Source: Kribbella jiaozuonensis
GTDB taxonomy: Bacteria > Actinomycetota > Actinomycetes > Propionibacteriales > Kribbellaceae
Direction of reading: 5' to 3'
Assembly (NCBI RefSeq): GCF_005233875.1
Contig: NZ_SZPZ01000001.1
Coordinates: forward strand, 620,001-684,000
Length of the DNA: 64,000 nt
The position numbers and the translations under genes were made by a program. The notes below the pieces were generated by a model that did no database searches, had not been told where the DNA came from, and saw only the letters and a program-made list of their open reading frames with translations. Positions 25,848 through 34,289 of this stretch are shown piece after piece (position 1 is the first letter of the stretch; each line of letters begins with the position of its first letter).

Positions 25848-27557
25848 ATGTCACCGAAGCGCCGCCTCCTCCCGGCTGCCCTGCTGATGTCCCTGACTGC
25901 ACCGGTCGCGGGCCTGTTCGTTGCCCTGAGCCCGGTGTCCGCCCAGGCGGCGGGTCGGGCCGACGACCAGATCACGGCGTACTCCGCGGATGCGACGCTC
26001 ACCAAGGACGGGCAACTCCAGGTGAAGGAGTCCGTCGACCTGACCGCCGGCGGTACGACGTTCAGCCGGACGCTGACGACCCGGGTCCGGTCCGACTCCG
26101 AGCGCGACCGCACGTACGACCTGAAGGACGTGTCGGCGACGGTGAACGGCCAGCCCGCGCAGGGCTTCCAGAACCAGAGCACCGACGACGGCCGCAAGCT
26201 CACGCTGAACGTGTCCGGCCAGTCGAAGATCGTCTACAGCTACACGGTGGACAACGTGGTCGCCGACTCGACCGAGGGCCGCGAGGTGAGCTGGCCGATC
26301 GTGCAGGGCTTTCCTGTCTCAGTGCCGACGGCCAACCTGAGTGTCAGCGTCCCGTTCGCGACCTGGGTGACCTGCTTCGCCGGCCGGACCGGTTCGAGCA
26401 TGCCGTGTACGTCGTCCCAGTTGGGTGAGTCCGCCGACCTGCAGATCCAGCAGAACGGCGTACCCGCAGGCGGGCGGCTGACGTTCCTGACCGGGCTGAG
26501 CGACCAGGCGACGGTGCAGGCCAACGCGCAGTACTCGACCCGCTGGTCACTCGGCCGCGCGTTCACCGCGGACTCGAGCACGATCGGTCTGGCCGTGATC
26601 GTGTTCGGCATCGGACTGCTCGGCGCGGTCGGCCTGTGGTTCTTCCGCGGCCGCGACGCAGCAAAGGTCGGTGACGGTGCGCCGGAGCGCCCGGTGCTGG
26701 ACGGCGACGACGGACCGCAGTTCGCCGCCCCGGACGGGATCCGGCCAGGTCAGGTCGGCACGGTGGTGGACGAGACGGCCGACGTCGTCGACATCACCGC
26801 CACGCTGCTGGACCTTGCCGTGCGCAACTACCTGACGATCGTCGAGCAGCCACGCGAGTCGCACTTCGGGCGGCTGGACTGGGAGCTGCAGCGGCTGCAC
26901 CCGGGCGGTCCGGAGCTCCTGCCGTACGAGAAGGCCTTGCTGGACGCGGTATTCGCGGACGGCGACTCGGTGCTGGTGTCCGCGCTCGGCCCGTCGCTCC
27001 GGCCGAGGCTCAACCTGGTCCGCGAGCAGTTGTACGCCGACGTCGTGACGCAGGGCTGGTTCAACAACCGTCCGGACGCGGTCCGGAACCGGTGGACCAC
27101 TGCGGGCGTGGTGCTGCTCGGTGCAGGCGTCGTACTGACCATCGTGCTCGCGATCGTCAGCAAGTTCGGTCTGGTCGGGTTCGCAGTCATGGCGGCCGGC
27201 CTGGTGCTCGCACTCGTCGGTCAGGCTGCTCCGGCCCGGACCGCGCGCGGCGCCGCCGTACTGGGCCGGGTGGCCGGTCTGCAGCACTACCTGGCCAACG
27301 AGTCCTCGGCGACCCTGCCGCAGAGCCACCGGCTCGAGTTCGCGTCCCGCTGCCTGCCGTACGCCGCTGTGCTCGGACTGACCGAGAAGTGGGCGCTGGA
27401 GATCGCGGCGACCGATGACGACGACGACCCCGACGCCGGGATCGGCTGGTACTCCGGACCGGAGAACTGGCACCTGTCGGACATCGGGGAGTCGCTCAGC
27501 AACTTCGTCAACGCGTTCGGCGGCTCGCTGACCACCGCCCGCCGGCTCTTCGGCTGA
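25848..27557 (+). CDS. DUF2207 membrane protein (copy 1)
   Basis: A 569-residue protein. A signal peptide ends near AQAAGR (residue 36). The exported beta domain, residues 37-235, is the DUF2207 module (ITAYSADATLTKDGQLQVKE through the IVYSYTVDNVV strand). A membrane span follows near 245-265, then a cytoplasmic domain of about 170 residues with GTVVDETADVVDITATLLDLA and ESHFGRLDWELQRL, and two further spans at about 410-455. Function is unknown. Its gene is divergent from a neutral zinc metallopeptidase, an arrangement repeated at 31401-34235. Confidence 0.82.
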   Translation: MSPKRRLLPAALLMSLTAPVAGLFVALSPVSAQAAGRADDQITAYSADATLTKDGQLQVKESVDLTAGGTTFSRTLTTRVRSDSERDRTYDLKDVSATVNGQPAQGFQNQSTDDGRKLTLNVSGQSKIVYSYTVDNVVADSTEGREVSWPIVQGFPVSVPTANLSVSVPFATWVTCFAGRTGSSMPCTSSQLGESADLQIQQNGVPAGGRLTFLTGLSDQATVQANAQYSTRWSLGRAFTADSSTIGLAVIVFGIGLLGAVGLWFFRGRDAAKVGDGAPERPVLDGDDGPQFAAPDGIRPGQVGTVVDETADVVDITATLLDLAVRNYLTIVEQPRESHFGRLDWELQRLHPGGPELLPYEKALLDAVFADGDSVLVSALGPSLRPRLNLVREQLYADVVTQGWFNNRPDAVRNRWTTAGVVLLGAGVVLTIVLAIVSKFGLVGFAVMAAGLVLALVGQAAPARTARGAAVLGRVAGLQHYLANESSATLPQSHRLEFASRCLPYAAVLGLTEKWALEIAATDDDDDPDAGIGWYSGPENWHLSDIGESLSNFVNAFGGSLTTARRLFG

Positions 27558-27592
27558 CGGGCGGCGGCTGCGCTCTTGCGGCTGTTGCGGGC

Positions 27593-29929
27593 TTAGTTGA
27601 CCCGGACGTCCGCTGCGGTGAACGTGTTGCAGGCGTCCGGCTTCTTGCTGTTGTAGCCGGTGATCGACCACTGGTAGTTGCTCACCCGGTTGCCGTGGTC
27701 GTGCACGCGCGGCCGGGCGTAGTCGTCACCGGAGTGGGAGATCAGGAACTTCCAGTTCGCGAGCAGCGGGCCGCTCATCGGGGTGAACGTCGCGTTCGCA
27801 CCGAGGTAAACCGCGCCGAGGCAGGTCGCCTGCAGCTCGCGCCGGCGGCTCTCGAGCAGCTTCTGGTTCGGCGTCATCGACTGCTGTCGTGACATCGACG
27901 AGGCGAGGATGCCGCTCAGCTTCTGCACGTGGTGCCCGTATTCGTGGGCGAACGTGTTCAGCATGACCGCGCGGGCGTAGACCGGGTTGGTCCGGTAGTA
28001 CCCGTTGTCGACGGCGAACGGCAGGTAGATCGTCTCGTTCGCAGCGCAGTACGCCGCACGCACGCTGCGCTGGATCCCGCACGGGGACGGCGTCTTGCCG
28101 ACGTACACGACTGCCTTGGGGTTGCGGAACGGGAGGTTGGCCTTCTTCATCGCCAGCCACCAGGTGCGGTTGAGGCAGGGCAGCAGACGGTTGTAGTACT
28201 GCTGAGCTGCGGCGACCGTGACCGGTGCGAACGGCGGCTCCGCGCACTTCGACGCGGCGACCGGGCCGATCTTGTAGAGCGCGCTTCCCTTCACGACCTC
28301 GTCGACCGTCGGGCCGCGCGGTGTGGACGGGCTCGGCGACGTCGACGGGGACTCGGACGGCGACGAGGAGGACTCGGACACGGGTGCCGTCGGATTGTTG
28401 GTGGCCTGCTGGTCATTGCCGCCGATGCTGCGGACGATCAGGGTGATGCCGGAGCCGACTACCAGCACGGCGAGGACGACCAGGCCGATCAGGAGACCGC
28501 GGGAGACCTTCTTCTTACGCCGGCGGCGGCCGCCTGGTGGCTGGGGGATCGGGATCGGCGGGTACTGCCAGGTCGGTGCTTGCTGAACGGGCTGACCCAT
28601 CGGGCCGGTTTGTCCGCCGTGGGGAGCGCTGTGGCGGCCGGACTGTTGCTGCTGCTGTGGGGTGAGCGCGTTGCTCCATGGGGAGGCAGGTTGTTGGTTC
28701 TGGTTTGCCGGGCCCCAGAGATAGGAGTCTTCTGAGCGAGGACCGCTCTGGTCGCGCTGCGGGGGCTGAGACGGCGATGACTGCCAAGCACTCGACGCGG
28801 ACTGCCCCGTCGCCGACCATCCCTGCCCTGCGGTTGGTTGACCGGAGCCGGTATCGGACTCATCCCGGGACTCGCCGTCGCCCGCGGACTCATCCCGGAT
28901 CGTCCACGACTGCGCAGACCATGACGAGCCGGCCTGCTGGGCGTCGGACTGGCCGGACTCCGGCGGAGCCGGCTGCCACGAACCGGACGGGCCTGCCTGG
29001 GATGGGCCGGGTTGGCTGGAGCCCGCTTGCGTCGTGTCGGGCGCAGACTGCGCCCAGAACGAGTCCGCCTGCTGGGCGGCCGGCGACGGGTTCGTCTGCC
29101 ACGGATCAACCTGAGCCGGCCCGGCCTGCCACGAACTCGGCTGGTTGGCACCAGGGCGACCGGGACCCGCTTGGTTCGGGCCCGGCTGGTTGGGTGCCGA
29201 CTGATTCGGGCCAGGCTGCTGCGGACCGCGCTGCTGCGGGCCTGGCTGGTTGGGGCCGGGCGGAGGCGGGCCGGGCTGCCACGAGCTCGGCTGGTTGGAG
29301 CCTGGCTGGTTCGGGCCTGGCTGGTTCGGACCTGGTCGGTTCGGGCCGGACTGTTGCGGGCCTGGCTGGTTCGGGCCGGGCTGGCCAGGACCTGGGCGAC
29401 CGGGACCGGGCTGCTGCGGGCCGCGCTGTTGAGGACCGGGCTGCTGAGGTCCGGGCTGCTGAGGTCCGGACTGCTGGGGACCGGGCTGGTTCGGGCCGGG
29501 TTGGCCTGGGCCGGCTGGCTGGTCGGGGTGTTCGCGGCGGTTGGGGTTCCAGCCGCCGGCGAACCAGTTGTTGGCCGGCGGCTCGGCCTGTGACGGGTTC
29601 TGGAACTCGCGCTTGGCGTCGGTGTCCCCACTCCACCACGACTGCCCAGGCTGACCGTCCCCAGGACCACCCTGCTCCTGCTGAGGACCACGCCGCCCAT
29701 CCCCAGAACCGGACCGCCCCGCACCGGGGCCTGACTGGTCGGGTGCGCGGCGACCGTCGCTTGTGGTGGGGCCGCGGTGGCTTTCCCCGGGAGCGCCTTG
29801 GGGCTGTCCGGGGGCGTGCTGGTCTGCGCCGGGGTGGTGGGGGGTTTGCCCGGGACCGTGCTCCGGTGGGCGGTTCGGCTGATCGTCAGCCGGGTCGCTC
29901 CCCGGGGGCTGGTTCCAGTTGTCCGACAT
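27593..29929 (-). CDS. Neutral zinc metallopeptidase with very long Pro-Gln-Gly cytoplasmic tail (copy 2)
   Basis: A 778-residue membrane protein of the same family as copy 1. The first ~470 residues are disordered and repetitive, built from units such as NQPGPQQPGPQQ and PGPNQPGPNQPG. A membrane span (RGLLIGLVVLAVLVVGSGI) precedes a Ser/Thr/Pro linker. The extracellular catalytic domain has HEYGHHVQKLSG and ELQATCLGAVYLG. The tail is several times longer than in the paralogues and could act as a tether or a kinase substrate. GAGGAG five bases before ATG 29929 supports the start. Confidence 0.8.
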   Translation of the reverse strand: MSDNWNQPPGSDPADDQPNRPPEHGPGQTPHHPGADQHAPGQPQGAPGESHRGPTTSDGRRAPDQSGPGAGRSGSGDGRRGPQQEQGGPGDGQPGQSWWSGDTDAKREFQNPSQAEPPANNWFAGGWNPNRREHPDQPAGPGQPGPNQPGPQQSGPQQPGPQQPGPQQRGPQQPGPGRPGPGQPGPNQPGPQQSGPNRPGPNQPGPNQPGSNQPSSWQPGPPPPGPNQPGPQQRGPQQPGPNQSAPNQPGPNQAGPGRPGANQPSSWQAGPAQVDPWQTNPSPAAQQADSFWAQSAPDTTQAGSSQPGPSQAGPSGSWQPAPPESGQSDAQQAGSSWSAQSWTIRDESAGDGESRDESDTGSGQPTAGQGWSATGQSASSAWQSSPSQPPQRDQSGPRSEDSYLWGPANQNQQPASPWSNALTPQQQQQSGRHSAPHGGQTGPMGQPVQQAPTWQYPPIPIPQPPGGRRRRKKKVSRGLLIGLVVLAVLVVGSGITLIVRSIGGNDQQATNNPTAPVSESSSSPSESPSTSPSPSTPRGPTVDEVVKGSALYKIGPVAASKCAEPPFAPVTVAAAQQYYNRLLPCLNRTWWLAMKKANLPFRNPKAVVYVGKTPSPCGIQRSVRAAYCAANETIYLPFAVDNGYYRTNPVYARAVMLNTFAHEYGHHVQKLSGILASSMSRQQSMTPNQKLLESRRRELQATCLGAVYLGANATFTPMSGPLLANWKFLISHSGDDYARPRVHDHGNRVSNYQWSITGYNSKKPDACNTFTAADVRVN

Positions 29930-30051
29930 CGATGCTCCTCACGACCTTGCTGGGTGGGGGTGCCGAATGCCGCCTCCCCCGGACATACTTTGCGCGATCC
30001 GGACCCGCCAGGCTAGCTACCCCGGCCAGTCGTCTCGAACAAGTTAGTCAC

Positions 30052-31374
30052 CTACTGCACCTGCCCCGCCGATGCGGCCCAGGTGTTGCACGCGTTCGGG
30101 TTGCGTCCGTTCCAGCCGCGCAGTGCCCAGTAGTTGTGGATCGGCGGGGCGCCGTGGTCGTGCGCGTTGTCGATCGTGTTGGCGATCAGCCACCGCCACT
30201 GGACCAGCGACTGCCCGGTGATCGGGTACGTACGCCGGTTCGAGCCGATGAAGATGTCCGAGAAGCACGACGCCTGCAACTCCAGCCGCCGGCTGTCCTG
30301 CAGCTCCTGCGCGTACGTCGCCCGCTCGTACCGGATCCGCGCGTACGCCTGCAGGATCCCGGTCTGGTTCTGCACGTGGTGCCCGTACTCGTGGGCGAAC
30401 TGGTGCAGCATCCACATCCGTGCCCAGACCTTGCTGTACGACTGGGTGTACTTGTTGTAGTTCCCGACGTCCTCGGTGAGGTTCATGTAGATCGTGTCGT
30501 TGGTGCCGCAGTAGAACGGCGGCCCGGAGTCGCTCTTGGCCCCGCACGGCGACTGCACGGTCCCGCTGAACGTGATCACGTTCGGCGACTTGACCCGCCC
30601 GCCGGCCTTGGCGATAAGCGGCGCCCACGCCTTGTTCAGACAGCCGAGCAGGTTCTTGTAGTTGGCCCGCGCTCCGGCGGCGGTGCTCTGCCGCGACCTG
30701 GACTCCTTGCAGTTCACCGAACTCATCGCGCCGGCCTTGTACAGCTTGTTGCGCAGCACCAGGTCGGTGTCACTCGGGCCGGGGTTGGTCTTCGGCGTGC
30801 TGGTCGTCGAGCGCGTCGTGGTCGGTCGCGGCGCCTGCGTGGTCGGCTGGGTCGTGGTCGGCCGGACGGTGGGCCTGGTGCTCGGCTGCCCGGACGGTTC
30901 GGTCGACGGCTCGGTCGTGGGGCTGTACGACGAGGTGGTCGTCGGCTCGGCGTACGACGGGTCGCCGTCACCCTTCATGATCGACGAGGCGATCTTCAGC
31001 CCGATCACTCCGACCACCACCACGCCGAGGATCACGAACAGCGCGATGATTCCGCCGCGGCCCTTCTTCGGCGGCCGCGGTCCACCGGGCGGAGTACCCC
31101 ACCCGAACTGCGGCTGCCCGTGGAACGGCTGCCCCTGGAACGGTTGCCCAGGCCCCTGATAAGGCGGCCCCTGGTACGGCGGACCAGACGGCGGCCCCTG
31201 CGGCGGCCCAGGCGGACCAGGCGGACCCTGGTACGGCGGTCCCTGCGGCGGGCGACCAGCCGGCGGCGGTGCGCCGTACCCGGGCGCCTGCTGACCCGGC
31301 CCCGGCTGCCACCTCGGTGGCTGCTGCGGCGGGTACTGCTGCCCGGGCGGAGGACCCCACTGGTTGCCTGACAC
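30052..31374 (-). CDS. Neutral zinc metallopeptidase (copy 3)
   Basis: A 440-residue paralogue. N-terminal SGNQWGPPPGQQ is shared with copy 4, then a Pro-Gln-Gly tail, a span at about residue 130 (IIALFVILGVVVVGVIGL), a Thr-Pro linker, and the catalytic domain with HEYGHHVQNQTG and LELQASCFSDIF. The family signature of paired Cys (VNCKES, SPCGAK, FYCGT) is complete. GTG 31374 is used; reading upstream of it enters copy 4 in a non-coding frame. A TAGCGT box seven bases before the start, also present before copy 4, suggests a leaderless promoter. Confidence 0.82.
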   Translation of the reverse strand: MSGNQWGPPPGQQYPPQQPPRWQPGPGQQAPGYGAPPPAGRPPQGPPYQGPPGPPGPPQGPPSGPPYQGPPYQGPGQPFQGQPFHGQPQFGWGTPPGGPRPPKKGRGGIIALFVILGVVVVGVIGLKIASSIMKGDGDPSYAEPTTTSSYSPTTEPSTEPSGQPSTRPTVRPTTTQPTTQAPRPTTTRSTTSTPKTNPGPSDTDLVLRNKLYKAGAMSSVNCKESRSRQSTAAGARANYKNLLGCLNKAWAPLIAKAGGRVKSPNVITFSGTVQSPCGAKSDSGPPFYCGTNDTIYMNLTEDVGNYNKYTQSYSKVWARMWMLHQFAHEYGHHVQNQTGILQAYARIRYERATYAQELQDSRRLELQASCFSDIFIGSNRRTYPITGQSLVQWRWLIANTIDNAHDHGAPPIHNYWALRGWNGRNPNACNTWAASAGQVQ

Positions 31375-31400
31375 AGCGGTGACGCTACCGGAGCCCAGGC

Positions 31401-32480
31401 TCAACTTACCCGTGCGGGTGAGGCCGACCAGGTGTTGCAACTGGCCGGGTTCCGGCTCGCGAACGCCGCCCGGCTCCAGGCGCCGTGGCTGGTCGTGCTG
31501 CCGTGGTCCCGCGGGTACGGCGGCCGGTCGCCGCTGTTGTTCACGTCGTACAGCCACATCTGGTACGCGTACCCGGTGATGCCGTAGCTGCCCCGGTTGG
31601 AGCCCAGGAACACGTTGCCCAGACAGGACGCCTGTAGCTCGAGTCGTCTGCTCAACAGCAGTTGCCCGTCCGTGGTTGCGTCGTACCGGAGCTTCTCGTA
31701 CGCCTCGCCGAGACCTGTCATCCACTGGACCGAGTGCGCGTACTCGTGCGCCACCGTGAAGCTGCCGACCATCCGGCCGAACGTCGGGTTCTGTTTGTAG
31801 AAGGAGACGACCGACGGCGACTCCATATAAATGGTGTGGGTCGTCGGGCAGTAGAACGAGCGCCCTGGTCCGCTGCCACACGGCGTGTTCACCGTGCCGC
31901 CCCAAACAACCAGACCGGGCGAACGGAACCGCCCACCGGCTGCAGCCACCTGTCGCGGCCACGCGCGGTCCAAACAGGCCTTGATCGTCTTGAAGTACGC
32001 CAATGCCTGCGCACCGTTGCCCGGACCGGTCTTTGCCTGCTTGCAGTTCACCGTCCGCATCGCACCGGTCTTGTAGAGCCGGTGCGTTGCGTTGTACGTC
32101 GCCGGGCTGACGGACTGCACCGGCTTCGGCGGCGCGGTGGTCGTCGTCTTCTTGGTAGGCGTCGGAACAACTGTGGTCGGCGCAACGGACGTAGGAACAG
32201 GCGGTTCCGCAACCGTCGGCTCCTCGCCACCACCCTGCGTGAGTTTCACGAACAGGAACACACCACCGGCAGCAACCACAGCAACCAGGGCAACGATCAG
32301 CAGCACTGCCCCGCCTGACTTCTTCCGTGGCGGTTGGGGTGGCAACGGACCCCAGCCGTACTGCGGTCCGGGCGGAGGCGGCGGCGCGTGGTACTGCGGA
32401 GGCCGGGGAGGAGCCGGGTAACCCTGCTGTGGCGCCGGGGCGAATTGTCCGGGAGGCGGTCCCCATTGGTTGCCTGACAC
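31401..32480 (-). CDS. Neutral zinc metallopeptidase (copy 4)
   Basis: A 359-residue paralogue and the closest relative of copy 3, with the same SGNQWGPPPGQ start and Pro-rich tail, a span at about residues 55-78 (VLLIVALVAVVAAGGVFLF) and catalytic HEYAHSVQW. The Gly of HEYGH is Ala here but both zinc-binding His and the catalytic Glu remain, so activity is plausible. RRLELQASCLGNVFLG follows. It is divergent from the second DUF2207 gene across 60 bases. Confidence 0.82.
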   Translation of the reverse strand: MSGNQWGPPPGQFAPAPQQGYPAPPRPPQYHAPPPPPGPQYGWGPLPPQPPRKKSGGAVLLIVALVAVVAAGGVFLFVKLTQGGGEEPTVAEPPVPTSVAPTTVVPTPTKKTTTTAPPKPVQSVSPATYNATHRLYKTGAMRTVNCKQAKTGPGNGAQALAYFKTIKACLDRAWPRQVAAAGGRFRSPGLVVWGGTVNTPCGSGPGRSFYCPTTHTIYMESPSVVSFYKQNPTFGRMVGSFTVAHEYAHSVQWMTGLGEAYEKLRYDATTDGQLLLSRRLELQASCLGNVFLGSNRGSYGITGYAYQMWLYDVNNSGDRPPYPRDHGSTTSHGAWSRAAFASRNPASCNTWSASPARVS

Positions 32481-32540
32481 TCCGCAGACGCTATCGTGCC
32501 CGGTGTCAACCTGACCCTCTTTCTACGGTGTGATTGGGCG

Positions 32541-34235
32541 ATGCGTCTACGTCTCCTCGGGCTCTCCCTGTGTGCCCTCGGCCTGCTCGGCCTGTCCGCT
32601 GTCCCGGCCGGCGCGGCCGGTACCTCCGGTTCCGGCGCTGCCGCCGACCCGGTGGTGACCAACTACGACAGTCAGGTCCGGGTCGAGCGTGACGGCCTGC
32701 TCCGGGTGGCGGAGACCTGGAAGCTCAGCAACGTGAACGGGACCTTCACCCGGTTCATCGTCACCCGGGACCACCTGCCCGACGACATCGACCACGTCCA
32801 GGAGATCGGCGACCTGCAGGTCAAGGCCGGCGGCCAGGACAAGAAGGCGGACGTCAAGACCGACGGCGACGTCACGTCGATCGCGGTCCCCGGCATCGAC
32901 AGCGGTACGACGGAGCTCGACTTCTCGTACACGGTCAAGGGTGCGGTAGCAACGGTTCTGGACGGCACCGAGGTCCGGTTCGCGCCGCTGACCGGGATCA
33001 GCATCCCGATCCAGCAGGCGAACGTGGTTTACAGCGTCCCTGAGGTTTCGCACGTCTCCTGCTTCGCGGGCCCGATCGACAGCAACATCCCGTGCACGCT
33101 GGCGCAGATCGGCGAGACGTCCGGTCCGACCTTCCAGCAGACCAACCTGCCGCCGGGCAACACGGTCCGGATGGCGGTCGGCTTCCCGAAGGGCCAGATC
33201 GCGGCCAACTCGATCGTCGAGTACCGCCACACCTTCAAGCGCGCTTTCTCCACCGACGCGGCCCAGCTGATCACCGCGCTGGCTGTTCTGCTGCTCGGTG
33301 CGCTCGCCCTGTTCGCCCTGTACCGCCTGCGTGGCCGGGACCAGGTCGACCCGCGCCGCGTCGTACCGGCATCGTTGTTCAGCCTCGGGACCGATGCCCG
33401 GATCAACTTCTCGCCGCCGTCGGACCTGCGGCCCGGCGAGGTGGGCACGCTGATCGACGAGCGGATCGACCCGGTCGACGTGACCGCGACGATCATCGAC
33501 CTGGCCGTCCGCGGGCACATCACGATCATCGAGCAGGAGCACAACACGGAGTACTCCCGTCCGGACTGGGAGCTGCGCCGGGTCTCGAACGCGCCGTCCG
33601 AAGAGCTGCAGCGCTACGAGAACGTGCTGATCCGTGCGATCTTCGGCGACGCCGACTCGGTGCTGGTCTCCGAGCTCGGCCGCCAGGTCCGCGCGAACCT
33701 CGAGCAGGTGCAGGACGCGCTGTACGACGGTGTGGTCAAGCGCGGCTGGTTCAGCGAGCGCCCGGACCGGACTCGGTCGCTGTGGGCAACTATCGGCATC
33801 GCCACCACGGTGGTCGGCGTCATCGCGACCGTCCTGCTGGCACTGCTGTCGACCTGGGGTCTGCTCGGCATCGCCATCACCCTGGTCGGTATCGGACTGC
33901 TCGTCGTCGGTCGCTACATGCCGGCCAAGGCTCCGGCGGCCGGCCGCGTCCTCGGCCAGGTCGCCGCGATCCGCGGTGAGCTGCTGGAGATGGACGTCAG
34001 CGAACTGCCGACCGACCAGCACGCCGAGCTCTGCTCACGCGCCCTGCCGTACGCCGTCGTACTCGGCGGCTCGGAGCGCTGGATCGACGCGCTGGTTGCC
34101 ACCGACACCACACCGGACCAGGAGGACGAGGGCTTCACCTGGTACCGCGGTCCGCGCGGCTGGCACCTGCAGTACCTGCCGGACTCGCTCCGCAACCTCA
34201 CCACGAACCTGACGGGCGCACTGTTCGCCCGCTAG
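32541..34235 (+). CDS. DUF2207 membrane protein (copy 2)
   Basis: A 564-residue paralogue of the protein at 25848. Signal peptide through about residue 27 (VPAGAAGTS). The exported DUF2207 domain reads VTNYDSQVRVERDGLLRVAE through DFSYTVKGAV, followed by conserved CF and PCT segments, one membrane span near 240-262, a cytoplasmic domain with GTLIDERIDPVDVTATIIDLA and YSRPDWELRRV, and two spans near 415-460. The shared order with copy 1 (peptidase divergent, DUF2207 forward) marks an ancient duplication of the whole pair. ATG 32541 is chosen over an upstream in-frame codon at 32496 that precedes no signal peptide. Confidence 0.82.
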   Translation: MRLRLLGLSLCALGLLGLSAVPAGAAGTSGSGAAADPVVTNYDSQVRVERDGLLRVAETWKLSNVNGTFTRFIVTRDHLPDDIDHVQEIGDLQVKAGGQDKKADVKTDGDVTSIAVPGIDSGTTELDFSYTVKGAVATVLDGTEVRFAPLTGISIPIQQANVVYSVPEVSHVSCFAGPIDSNIPCTLAQIGETSGPTFQQTNLPPGNTVRMAVGFPKGQIAANSIVEYRHTFKRAFSTDAAQLITALAVLLLGALALFALYRLRGRDQVDPRRVVPASLFSLGTDARINFSPPSDLRPGEVGTLIDERIDPVDVTATIIDLAVRGHITIIEQEHNTEYSRPDWELRRVSNAPSEELQRYENVLIRAIFGDADSVLVSELGRQVRANLEQVQDALYDGVVKRGWFSERPDRTRSLWATIGIATTVVGVIATVLLALLSTWGLLGIAITLVGIGLLVVGRYMPAKAPAAGRVLGQVAAIRGELLEMDVSELPTDQHAELCSRALPYAVVLGGSERWIDALVATDTTPDQEDEGFTWYRGPRGWHLQYLPDSLRNLTTNLTGALFAR

Positions 34236-34245
34236 TCCGTTAAGA

Positions 34246-34284
34246 ACAGAGCCCGCCACGCCGCCCCGGCGCGGCGGGCTCTGT
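34246..34284. terminator. Bidirectional terminator
   Basis: ACAGAGCCCGCC pairs perfectly with GGCGGGCTCTGT, with further pairing inside the loop. It sits between the convergent ends of the second DUF2207 gene and the C39 peptidase gene. Confidence 0.85.
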
Positions 34285-34289
34285 CGTCT

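Noticed and set aside
28678..31371. A plus-strand open frame of nearly 900 codons antisense to the Pro-Gln-Gly peptidases
   Set aside because: It is the mirror of the repetitive GC-rich tail; it lacks a ribosome site and known motifs and is dominated by Arg and Gly. The minus-strand genes have signal, span and HEYGH motifs.
31375..32466. An N-terminal extension of the third metallopeptidase to 804 residues
   Set aside because: The extension lies in the wrong frame of the fourth peptidase gene; SGNQWGPPPGQ at 31374 is the shared true start.
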